From BMS3ABIN04 sp965554225 (GTDB lineage Bacteria > Bacteroidota > Ignavibacteria > Ignavibacteriales > Melioribacteraceae): a stretch of 23,547 nt of DNA. The notes under the pieces were generated by a model. The model was not told the origin of the DNA. It saw only the letters and a list, made by a program, of their open reading frames with translations, and searched no databases. Location of the stretch: positions 1 through 23,547 of the forward strand of contig CBEVZC010000041.1 in NCBI GenBank assembly GCA_965554225.1, in the 5' to 3' direction. Below, in pieces: positions 1 to 7,643 of the stretch. A program made the translations under genes and the position numbers. Position 1 is the first letter of the stretch, and each line of letters opens with the position of its first letter.

Positions 1-230
1 GCTCCATTCCCTCTATCCGGGTGCTGTCCTTTTCTGTATCCTGAATAGCAAACAGCGTTTGAAACACCAGCTAATAGATCTGATTTCCTTTGCTGAATTT
101 TACCAATATTTACTTTTGTTTTTCTTAATGTTAAAGTACTATTAGATTTTTCATTTGAACAACTATAAAATGCAATAGATATAAAAAACACAAGAATTAT
201 GAATTTTGACACTACGTTTACGATCTTCAT
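1..230 (-). CDS. Lipoprotein resembling GH17 beta-1,3-glucanase, 5' end only
   Basis: This is the first 76 codons of a minus-strand gene whose 3' part lies outside the window. The ATG at 230 is preceded by AGAGG five bases upstream, a good ribosome binding site. The protein starts with a lysine, then a hydrophobic stretch (residues 8-22) and a cysteine at residue 24 (FYSC), so it is probably a lipoprotein, though the lipobox is not canonical. Residues about 58-76 read AVCYSGYRKGQHPDRGNGA. I recognise this as the start of the (beta/alpha)8 domain in bacterial GH17-type proteins from glucan utilization loci, where it forms the first strand and loop. GH17 enzymes hydrolyse beta-1,3-glucans, which fits the GH16, GH3 and phosphorylase genes upstream. 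It is the last visible gene of the locus, 90 bp after the aldo/keto reductase. The lipoprotein call is fairly firm; the family call rests on one short motif and memory. Confidence 0.55.
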   Translation of the reverse strand, partial: MKIVNVVSKFIILVFFISIAFYSCSNEKSNSTLTLRKTKVNIGKIQQRKSDLLAGVSNAVCYSGYRKGQHPDRGNG

Positions 231-245
231 TTTTACCTCTTTCAT

Positions 246-259
246 TTGTGAAATCACAA
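246..259. promoter_or_regulatory. Short inverted repeat (TTGTGA-AA-TCACAA) before the GH17-like gene
   Basis: A perfect 6-bp inverted repeat with a two-base AA centre lies in the 90-bp gap between the aldo/keto reductase stop and the GH17-like start, 16-29 bases upstream of that ATG. The half-site resembles the CRP half-site TGTGA, but the spacing is 2 bases rather than 6, so it is not a standard CRP site. It could be an operator, or it could arise by chance in AT-rich DNA. Confidence 0.25.
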
Positions 260-320
260 TAATGTCTCATTAACCTCGTTAAGATATTTAAATAAATACT
301 TGCTATATAAATTCAGCTTA

Positions 321-1262
321 TCACCATGGAAGATTTAATCCTTTAACTTCCTTTTCATAAAATGACTCTAGTTTTCTAATTAATTGATATGAAAACGAGC
401 AATTTAAGCATTCCAAATTTTGTTTAAGCTGATCTATGTTTATATTTCCGGGTATTACTGTTGCAACAGCATCGTAAGCTAAGCAAAAAGAAATTGCTAT
501 TTGCAGCAATGCGCATTCATTTGGAATTATAGCTTTTAATTTATGCACTAAATCAGCTCTTGTTTTTATATCCTTTTTTGTCCACCTAGCTCTAATACCA
601 GAGAATTTACTGTTCTCGTCATATTTACCGGTTAACCAGCCTGAGTCAAGTGGAATCTTTCCAATTATTCTTGTGCCTTTTTGTTTAGCTAAATTAAAGG
701 CTCGCCGTGCGTCTTGATGAAATATATTAAAGAAAGCTTCAATTACTTTGCCTTTTGTTGTATTAAGAAAAGTAGTCATTTCATCAAAAGTATCTAATGA
801 CGCTCCGTATGCTTTTATTTTGCCCTCATCTATTAATTTCACAAGTATTTCATAATGATCAGTTTTATTCCCATCAAGATAGTTAGAGGGCGGGTTATGA
901 ATTATGAGTGAGTCAACATAATCGGTTCCTAGTCTTCTTAAACTTCCTTCAAGTGATTTTCTGATATTGTCAGATTCAAAGTTGGTCACACCTCGTTCTG
1001 AATGTCCAAATTTTGTATTGATTACAATCTTCGTTCTGTCTTTCTGCTTTAGTGCTTTACCTAATCTTAATTCGCTAGTCCCATTTCCATAGTTAGGAGC
1101 AGTATCAAAAAAATTTACCCCAAGGTCTAATGATTTATGTACAAGATTAACAGCCTCTTTTTCTGTCATACTCTTCCAATCATTACTTTCCCCAAGCTGC
1201 CATGCACCAAGTCCAATTTCAGAAACTTTGGGTATGCCTTTTACATATGAATTATATTTCAT
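321..1262 (-). CDS. Aldo/keto reductase
   Basis: This 313-residue protein is a single-domain NAD(P)H-dependent aldo/keto reductase of normal length. The catalytic tetrad is visible: Asp53 and Tyr58 in FFDTAPNYG, Lys84 in INTKFGH, and His122 in LIIHNP. The motif GLGAWQLGE near residue 17 is the usual first-strand glycine-rich segment. It has no signal peptide, so it is cytoplasmic. AAGGAA lies 6 bases before the ATG at 1262. It sits between the lipoprotein GH16 and the GH17-like gene on the same strand, with 327 bp of non-coding DNA upstream that holds inverted repeats and may carry its own promoter. The substrate is unknown. In a glucan locus it might reduce a sugar aldehyde or keto-sugar, but nothing in the sequence shows this, and it could be a passenger. 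Confidence 0.88.
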   Translation of the reverse strand: MKYNSYVKGIPKVSEIGLGAWQLGESNDWKSMTEKEAVNLVHKSLDLGVNFFDTAPNYGNGTSELRLGKALKQKDRTKIVINTKFGHSERGVTNFESDNIRKSLEGSLRRLGTDYVDSLIIHNPPSNYLDGNKTDHYEILVKLIDEGKIKAYGASLDTFDEMTTFLNTTKGKVIEAFFNIFHQDARRAFNLAKQKGTRIIGKIPLDSGWLTGKYDENSKFSGIRARWTKKDIKTRADLVHKLKAIIPNECALLQIAISFCLAYDAVATVIPGNINIDQLKQNLECLNCSFSYQLIRKLESFYEKEVKGLNLPW

Positions 1263-1395
1263 AAAATATTCCTTAATAGATTCATATTATATATTAATTT
1301 TTTATAATAAAGAATAAACCTCGACTTTTCTAGACACGTCGAGATTGGTTTGAACAAAAATGGTTATTGCTAGTAGTTTCCGCCTCGGTGCATAA

Positions 1396-1411
1396 ATACG
1401 CCAAGGCGTAT
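1396..1411. promoter_or_regulatory. Compact inverted repeat, possible operator
   Basis: ATACGCC-AA-GGCGTAT is a perfect 7-bp inverted repeat with a two-base centre, 134 bases upstream of the aldo/keto reductase start. The GC-rich arms stand out in a very AT-rich spacer. Its right arm also pairs with CGCCTCGG at 1381-1388 (one mismatch), giving an alternative hairpin. The size and symmetry suit a dimeric repressor site (LacI-like scale), but no regulator of that type is encoded in the window. Confidence 0.3.
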
Positions 1412-1458
1412 AAATATGTAATAAGCTTTTCCTATTGCATATTTTGGTTTAATACCCG

Positions 1459-1495
1459 AAAAAATAAGAATATCATGTTGCCCTTCAATATTCTT
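1459..1495 (-). terminator. Candidate intrinsic terminator after lipoprotein GH16
   Basis: Read on the minus strand, AAGAATAT pairs with ATATTCTT across a 14-base loop, and the stem is followed at once by ATTTTTT. It lies about 95 bases after the GH16 stop. The stem is AT-only apart from one pair and so would be weak; the T run is the best part of the signal. Confidence 0.35.
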
Positions 1496-1589
1496 TTGTT
1501 AAGTCTCAATAAGAGAATTAGAATTTTTACTTTAACATGAGCTAATAAGAATTTGCAGGGAAAATATTCCCATGTATAATTTGAATATA

Positions 1590-2456
1590 TTATTTTTTCT
1601 GATACACTCTAACATAATCCACATACATTGTTTGAGGGAAAACAGTTCCTTCAATTGGATTACCTGGCCAATTCCCCCCAACTGCTAAATTTAGTATTAA
1701 AAAGAATTGTTCGTGAAACTCAGATAGAGTGGGATCAGTAATATTTAAAGAATAAAAAAGATTACCATCTAAATACCAATATACTTTTGTGGAATCCCAA
1801 TCAACAGTAAATTCATGGAAATCATCAGCAAAAATTCCAGTTGATAAATTTGTGTTGCCACCTTGCCGTGCAATACCATTATTATCCCAATGCAGGGTCC
1901 CATATATTACATTATCTCTTCCATCTCCTCCTCCAACCATTTCCATAATATCAATTTCCCCACATTTAGGCCACCCAACTTGATCAATATTTGAACCTAA
2001 CATCCAAAACGCAGGCCAAATACCCTGTCCATAAGGCAGCTTAATTCTAGCTGTAATTTTACCATATTTAAATGATTGAGTTAATTTCGTGTTTAAACGT
2101 GCTGAAGTGTAAGAACGAGTTCCATCGCTACCGGTATATTCTTCTTGATTTGCAACTATATTTAACACCCCATTAGAAACAAAAGAATTTTCCGCTCTAT
2201 CGGTGTAATACTGTAATTCATTGTTTCCACCTCCATATCCATTTACTTCGTGTCTCCATTTTGCTTCATCGATTGAGCTGCGATTAAACTCATCATGCCA
2301 TACTAAATTATATCCAGGAATTGATAATGAATCATTTGGATTTATACCGGTTAATTCCGAATCGGAATTACTACAGTTTATTGTGAACAGCAAACTTAAT
2401 AGTATTAATATTTCAGATGTCATTTTTTTCACCATCAAATTACCAGAAAACTGCAT
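1590..2456 (-). CDS. GH16 family beta-glucanase (laminarinase type), lipoprotein
   Basis: This is a 288-residue GH16 enzyme, expected to hydrolyse internal beta-1,3 (or mixed 1,3/1,4) linkages in glucans. The active-site strand is GEIDIMEMVG, with nucleophile Glu167, Asp169 and acid/base Glu172. Other GH16 landmarks are HDEFN near residue 54, YGKITARIKLP near 131, GIWPAFWMLG near 145 and the C-terminal YVDYVRVYQ. A hydrophobic segment ends at Cys28 (FTINC), indicating a lipoprotein anchored in the envelope. The open frame begins at 2456, but the likely start is Met8 (2435), which gives the signal sequence a natural MVKK n-region. Met12 (2423) with GGTGA upstream is another option. The longest form overlaps the symporter gene by 17 bases, so translation is probably coupled. 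Unlike the other GH16 here it lacks a T9SS sorting domain. Confidence 0.92.
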   Translation of the reverse strand: MQFSGNLMVKKMTSEILILLSLLFTINCSNSDSELTGINPNDSLSIPGYNLVWHDEFNRSSIDEAKWRHEVNGYGGGNNELQYYTDRAENSFVSNGVLNIVANQEEYTGSDGTRSYTSARLNTKLTQSFKYGKITARIKLPYGQGIWPAFWMLGSNIDQVGWPKCGEIDIMEMVGGGDGRDNVIYGTLHWDNNGIARQGGNTNLSTGIFADDFHEFTVDWDSTKVYWYLDGNLFYSLNITDPTLSEFHEQFFLILNLAVGGNWPGNPIEGTVFPQTMYVDYVRVYQKK

Positions 2457-4077
2457 AAAGAACTGCCAAAATAGTTAGTAAAATATAAGAGCCTATATTA
2501 AATACATTTCCAGTTTTAAATGTTTTTGAAGTTAATGGAATTCCTTTTGGATCATCAACATCATAAGAAGTTGTTAAACTTACCCCTGCTATTATTACCA
2601 TAGTAATCAGTAATGTGTACATCATTTGATCCATCCAGGCTAATCCTATTGCCGGTAACTTTAATATAAATGCTACAACAATTGAAAGCACTACTCCAAT
2701 TATTGCTGCTTTATTCGTGGCCTTTTTCCAGAATAATCCCATTAGAAATACTCCTAATATTCCAGGACTAACTAATCCCGTATATTCTTGTATATATTGG
2801 AACATTTGAGGGATATTTCCCAATAAGGGCGCCACAATAATTGCAATTATTAATGCTGCACCTGCTGTTATTCTACCAACTCTTACTAATCTTTTCTCGG
2901 AGGCAGTTTTATTAAAATACGGTTTATAAATATCCATTGTAAATATAGTTGAAGTAGAGTTTAGCATAGACGCGAGTGATGATACTATTGCTGCTGTCAG
3001 CGCTGCTAAAACCAAACCCTTTAATCCGATAGGAATAAAAGTTTTAATTAACCATGGATATGCTTTATCGTAATTTACACCGCCGCCTACTTTAAGAAAC
3101 GCTTCCTTAATTCCGGGTATAATCGTTGTGCCTTCAGGTTGAGTGAACAATACATAAGCAACAATTCCGGGTATTACTACTAGGACAGGAATAATAAGTT
3201 TAAGAAATGCTGCGAATAAAATTCCCCTCTGACCTTCCTTCAATGACTTTGCTGCCAATGTTCGTTGAATTATATATTGATTAAATCCCCAATAATATAA
3301 ATTGGCTACCCACATACCGCCAATTAATACCGCAATACCCGGTAAATTAAAATACTGAGGATTGTCTTTTGTTAAAATCATATGAAATTTTTCACCCGCA
3401 GTATTCAATATATGTGAAAACCCGTGAAATATTCCACCTTCCGGCGTTACATAGTTAAGCGCTATTATTGTAGTAATAAGACCGCCTAAAGTCAACAAAG
3501 CTACTTGAACAATATCCGTCCAAGCAACCGCCGATAGTCCCCCATACAAAGAATAAGCGGCTGCAATAAATGCTAAACCTATTATTGCATACATTATTAG
3601 ACTTCCGTCGCCTGTACCAACAATAGTATCTATTGCCTTACCACCTAGAAACATTACTGACGTAAGATTAACAAAAACAAACAGCGCTATCCAAAATACT
3701 GCAAGGATTGTTTTAAGATTTGTGCTGAAACGTTTTTCTATAAATTCCGGAATGGTATATAAACCTTTTTCTATAAAAATAGGGAGGAAAAATTTCCCAA
3801 CGATTATCAAAGTAAGAGCAGCCATCCATTCATAAGATGCAATAGCTAGTCCAATTGCAAATCCTGAGCCGGACATTCCAATAAACTGTTCGGCAGAAAT
3901 GTTGGCTGCAATTAGCGAAGCACCAATTGCCCACCATGGAAGAGTTTTCCCAGCCAAGAAATAATCTTCAGAACTCCTTTCATGCCCTTTTTTACTTCGT
4001 GAAACCCAAAGTCCCAATAATATTATTACTAAGATGTATCCTGTAAAAACTATGTAATCAGCCGTTGAAAAATTCAT
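2440..4077 (-). CDS. Sodium/sugar symporter, SSS family (SGLT type)
   Basis: This 545-residue inner-membrane protein has about 13-14 hydrophobic segments and belongs to the solute:sodium symporter family, which uses the sodium gradient to import sugars. The N-terminal part carries typical SSS sequence: a first helix near residues 8-25, the EDYFLAGK motif, then WWAIGASLIAANISAEQFIG around residues 48-67 (matching the sodium-site helix of vSGLT-like carriers), and later YWGFNQYIIQR near 262. The ATG at 4077 has a strong GGGGAA upstream. It lies 56 bp after the phosphorylase and overlaps the following GH16 start. In this locus the likely substrate is glucose or a short beta-glucoside; the substrate is inferred from context. 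Confidence 0.92.
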   Translation of the reverse strand: MNFSTADYIVFTGYILVIILLGLWVSRSKKGHERSSEDYFLAGKTLPWWAIGASLIAANISAEQFIGMSGSGFAIGLAIASYEWMAALTLIIVGKFFLPIFIEKGLYTIPEFIEKRFSTNLKTILAVFWIALFVFVNLTSVMFLGGKAIDTIVGTGDGSLIMYAIIGLAFIAAAYSLYGGLSAVAWTDIVQVALLTLGGLITTIIALNYVTPEGGIFHGFSHILNTAGEKFHMILTKDNPQYFNLPGIAVLIGGMWVANLYYWGFNQYIIQRTLAAKSLKEGQRGILFAAFLKLIIPVLVVIPGIVAYVLFTQPEGTTIIPGIKEAFLKVGGGVNYDKAYPWLIKTFIPIGLKGLVLAALTAAIVSSLASMLNSTSTIFTMDIYKPYFNKTASEKRLVRVGRITAGAALIIAIIVAPLLGNIPQMFQYIQEYTGLVSPGILGVFLMGLFWKKATNKAAIIGVVLSIVVAFILKLPAIGLAWMDQMMYTLLITMVIIAGVSLTTSYDVDDPKGIPLTSKTFKTGNVFNIGSYILLTILAVLYAVFW

Positions 4078-4133
4078 AAATTCCCCAAATGAATTATTTA
4101 TACATTAATATATTTTTATATTATTTCCGCATT

Positions 4134-7100
4134 CTATAAATTTAGGTAAACTTCTATACTTTCAACTTTCCCTTCTCTATTAAATATTGAATGACTAAAA
4201 TTTTTATCTAAACTCAAATTGTTGAATTCGATATTATTGCCACTTGTCTCAACTACTTTTATTAGATTATTACTTGAACGTTTATAGATAATTGGAACCT
4301 GACAGTATGTAAATGCCAAAGAACTAACTTGCAATTCAATTTTGATATCTTTGCCATTTACATTAGAATAATTAAATGTTTTTTGAGTTTTTAAAAATTC
4401 AGATCTATTAAGGAGTATAGGATTAAAAGTAATAATTCCATTTTTAACAATAAGTCCAAGTTCACCAAATCTTGAGATTATATCTTCTTTAACTTGCCCT
4501 GTCATTCCTGGTTGCTGTACACCTGAAAAACTTGGTGTATGTGAATTAGGGTCAGTAGGGAAAGCCCCGTAAACTTCCGGAGATTTATGTAAGCCAATAC
4601 CATCTTTAAGTTGATAATAATATTTTTTTAGTTCTTCAATCTCAGAAATATTAGCATTTCTAACTATAGCTTCAAAATAAGCTTCTTCAACAGCTAGCAC
4701 AAGTTTAGAAACCATGTGCCAGTAAATACTTCCCAACCCTTCATATTTATAGAAAGTACCTGATCTACCGGTAAAAGCTTTATGATTAAAGATGAGTTCG
4801 TAAAATTCTAGAACTTCTTCTTTTTCATTATTAATTTCACCTTCGATTTGAGAAAGATTTTCTAATCTTATTTTTAGCTCTTTAGAATTTCTAATTTCAC
4901 CATTAAAATGGTACTTACCATCTTCATCCTTAACAACTATATCTTGATTGCCTATTTCTATAAGTTTCTTTAATAGATTAGAGGAATTCAACTGTTCTTC
5001 AGTAATTTGATTTTTCTCAATGAACTTTGGCAAATCTCTATTAGGATAAAGTATAAAGCTGTTTTGATCTTTTCTGTAAAGTTTACTCTTATATAGCGCA
5101 TTTAATATTTGAATAACTTGTTTTGTATTTAAATAACCCGAACTGATAACAGCAACTTGACCTTCAAGCATTTCATATAAATTTGAAATTATTATTTCGT
5201 CATCTTTAACTGAGATTAGGTTATAAGCATGATAAAGATGATCATCGCGTTCATTCAATGATATGGTGTTATCAATACATTCTCTAACAATTTTGGAAAA
5301 ATTTATAATTTGATTTTTATCAATAGATTGTTTTTTACCTGTAAATCCTTTATAATAAATATTAAACCTATACTCTTCTCCTGCTTTTCCTAATGAATCT
5401 AAAATTTGTTTTCTGTTTTTATTTGATATTTCGCCAATAAGAATTGTTTTATGTAATTCAAATACTTTATAGATTTTTTCAAAAAAATCTTTAATTTCAA
5501 TTGAAATCGTTAACGACTTAGATTCAACTTTCTCAAATAAATTTATGAGGAAAGTAAGATATCTACGAATATAATAAAGAGTAACCATTGACACACCATT
5601 TCCAACCAATGCATTATTGGCGTCATTCCATTCGGGTCTTTGAGTATTCATCCAAATTCCCGCACCGGGAATAAAGTTACTAAGTTTTGAAAGAAGCGTA
5701 GCTAATAATTTTTCAGTCAAGTTTACTTGGTAGATCTCCCCAGTTTCATTTGTTAAAAATCTTGCATCGCTTCCAATTTCTTTTTCCTTTTCCAGAATTT
5801 TTTCATGAATGGAGAAATCAAATTCAATTGTATTTTTCGGATCTTTCAATATATCTTTATACCCACAAATTCTATAAGGTACATTTGCATAACTATAAAT
5901 ATCATCAGACATTCTTTTAGTTAATTCATTAGCATCAAACTTAAAAGATAGTTCAAGCAGTTTAAGTAAGTAAATAATTTGATGATCACCCCAATATCCA
6001 ATATTTGACCAAGGAGTATCTTCTTCTGGTGCTTCCCAGTCGAATCCGGATCTTGTTACTCTATACGGATTATATCCATCAGCTGTTGATGCATTTAAAA
6101 ATTTTGCAATCATGGACTCGAGATATTCAGGATATGATAATGCAAGGGCTTCCCAGTTTTGGAATAAGTCTCTCCAGTTTCCTTCATAATTCAATATTTT
6201 ATTTCCGTACTTATCTTTAAGATCAATCGAAAATCTATTCCAAGGGCGACTTGGATCGCCATGACGTCTGCTAAATGTAATAGGAAGATATTCAAGAGTT
6301 AATTTTAGAAGTTGTTTATCACCTTTATCTTCCACAATTTTTTTAAATGACAAATAATTAATTTTACTATTAAGTGATTCCAAGAAATTTTTATTCCTTT
6401 CAAGAACTATTTTATTGGAAGTTTTTAAGAAAGAAATAAAATCATCTTTTGATACCCAGTAAGAATCATCAAATATGCCACCACGCATTACGTTAAATAA
6501 TACGTTTGAAAAATGTCTTGAGGTAACTAACTTATCTTCGCCAAGTTGTAAACCATCAGCGGAAGCTACAATCTTTACTAAATTTCGAGTACCTTCATCT
6601 ACATCATCAAAAATCAAATTTGATAAATTTTTATCTGCTCTTAACAAATTTTTAATTTTTACTATATCTCTTAAATCTTGATTGATTTCTGCAATTATTA
6701 ACCACTCCTTTTTAACATCAGGTTCTAGATTAATTTTGGAATTTAAGAAATATGATCCTCTAACTCCTTTTATATCATTTTCCTGAGTAATTACATTTTC
6801 AGTTCTAAAAGAATCTAGTTGCTTTGAAGAAAGAAGATATTTTTCTGCTTCAATTCCTGTTGACCAAACAGTAGTAGCCATCAGAGATTCGCTAGGTTCA
6901 GCTTTATCTGATGGAATAGAACTTAATCTATAAATACCAATTCCATATTCTTCAATTAATTCATTTCTTTTATAACCATCTGCAAGTGTACTTAGCTCTG
7001 TTTGAAACTTTTGATTTAGTCCGTAAGGTAAAATATTTTGAATACCATCTAGAATTTCAACTGATATAATTTCCTTATTTTTATTTATAATTTCTGATTT

Positions 7101-7568
7101 CTTAACAAAGCCAAATTTTTCACTATTTAACCAAGTATATGAAAAGATTAATCCTAAATCTATATTCTTTTCCTCAAAAATTATTTTATTACTTGGAATA
7201 TTCTTATAAATATTGCGTGTAATATTATATATGTTTTTCTGACAATCAGAAAATGGTTCCCATAAAAATGTTTGTTCATCAGTATTAACTTTTAAGATTG
7301 ATTTAGACCCTGTTGTATAATGTGAGGTATGAATTTTATCATCAGTGTAATAAGGGAAAAGTGCATTATCAGGATTTTTTCTTCCCGCTGTTAACCCTCC
7401 ATTACTCGAAATAAACATCCAATGATCTGAATTACTGACTATACTCATAAAAAATGGAGCCATTTTATCAAAATTTGAAATTTTATAATATGATTCACCA
7501 TTTATTGCAACGTACTCTCCACTTACAGGGTTACTGTTAATCTTCAATTTTTGATTACCTAGAAACAA
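4134..7568 (-). CDS. GH94-like beta-glucan phosphorylase (GH149/GH161 type)
   Basis: A 1144-residue cytoplasmic protein without signal peptide. I assign it to the inverting glycoside phosphorylases related to GH94. The general-acid segment reads RPEWNDANN with Asp649, matching the WND motif of cellobiose phosphorylases. Other conserved-looking blocks are GNWRDLFQNWEAL (463-475), YRVTRSGFDWE (502-512), WSNIGYWGDHQ (520-530) and GVQQPGMTGQVKED near the C-terminal third. The length is well above GH94 cellobiose phosphorylases (about 800) and fits GH149 and GH161, which phosphorolyse beta-1,3-gluco-oligosaccharides to glucose-1-phosphate. I cannot tell those two families apart by eye. The start is TTG, with GGAG nine bases upstream and no better ATG before residue 36. 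Its place between two sugar carriers, with GH16 and GH3 nearby, supports intracellular oligoglucan breakdown. Confidence 0.85.
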   Translation of the reverse strand: MFLGNQKLKINSNPVSGEYVAINGESYYKISNFDKMAPFFMSIVSNSDHWMFISSNGGLTAGRKNPDNALFPYYTDDKIHTSHYTTGSKSILKVNTDEQTFLWEPFSDCQKNIYNITRNIYKNIPSNKIIFEEKNIDLGLIFSYTWLNSEKFGFVKKSEIINKNKEIISVEILDGIQNILPYGLNQKFQTELSTLADGYKRNELIEEYGIGIYRLSSIPSDKAEPSESLMATTVWSTGIEAEKYLLSSKQLDSFRTENVITQENDIKGVRGSYFLNSKINLEPDVKKEWLIIAEINQDLRDIVKIKNLLRADKNLSNLIFDDVDEGTRNLVKIVASADGLQLGEDKLVTSRHFSNVLFNVMRGGIFDDSYWVSKDDFISFLKTSNKIVLERNKNFLESLNSKINYLSFKKIVEDKGDKQLLKLTLEYLPITFSRRHGDPSRPWNRFSIDLKDKYGNKILNYEGNWRDLFQNWEALALSYPEYLESMIAKFLNASTADGYNPYRVTRSGFDWEAPEEDTPWSNIGYWGDHQIIYLLKLLELSFKFDANELTKRMSDDIYSYANVPYRICGYKDILKDPKNTIEFDFSIHEKILEKEKEIGSDARFLTNETGEIYQVNLTEKLLATLLSKLSNFIPGAGIWMNTQRPEWNDANNALVGNGVSMVTLYYIRRYLTFLINLFEKVESKSLTISIEIKDFFEKIYKVFELHKTILIGEISNKNRKQILDSLGKAGEEYRFNIYYKGFTGKKQSIDKNQIINFSKIVRECIDNTISLNERDDHLYHAYNLISVKDDEIIISNLYEMLEGQVAVISSGYLNTKQVIQILNALYKSKLYRKDQNSFILYPNRDLPKFIEKNQITEEQLNSSNLLKKLIEIGNQDIVVKDEDGKYHFNGEIRNSKELKIRLENLSQIEGEINNEKEEVLEFYELIFNHKAFTGRSGTFYKYEGLGSIYWHMVSKLVLAVEEAYFEAIVRNANISEIEELKKYYYQLKDGIGLHKSPEVYGAFPTDPNSHTPSFSGVQQPGMTGQVKEDIISRFGELGLIVKNGIITFNPILLNRSEFLKTQKTFNYSNVNGKDIKIELQVSSLAFTYCQVPIIYKRSSNNLIKVVETSGNNIEFNNLSLDKNFSHSIFNREGKVESIEVYLNL

Positions 7569-7643
7569 TTTATACTACTCCGATAATTGTAAAAGAAATA
7601 TTTCTGTTTTATTAGCTTTTTTATTTTATACATAATTTTTAGG

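Larger units (their letters stand above)
1263..1589. other. 327-bp intergenic region with inverted repeats
   Basis: There is no convincing open reading frame here. It lies between the stop of the lipoprotein GH16 and the start of the aldo/keto reductase. It holds an AT-rich hairpin followed by a T run (1465-1495), a GC-rich inverted repeat (1381-1411), and a 6-bp stem CTCGAC/GTCGAG at 1320-1325 and 1338-1343. Elsewhere in the locus gaps are mostly under 120 bp, so this one probably ends one transcript and starts another. Confidence 0.5.

Noticed and set aside
246..259. CRP binding site
   Set aside because: The half-sites resemble TGTGA/TCACA, but the spacing is 2 bases instead of 6.
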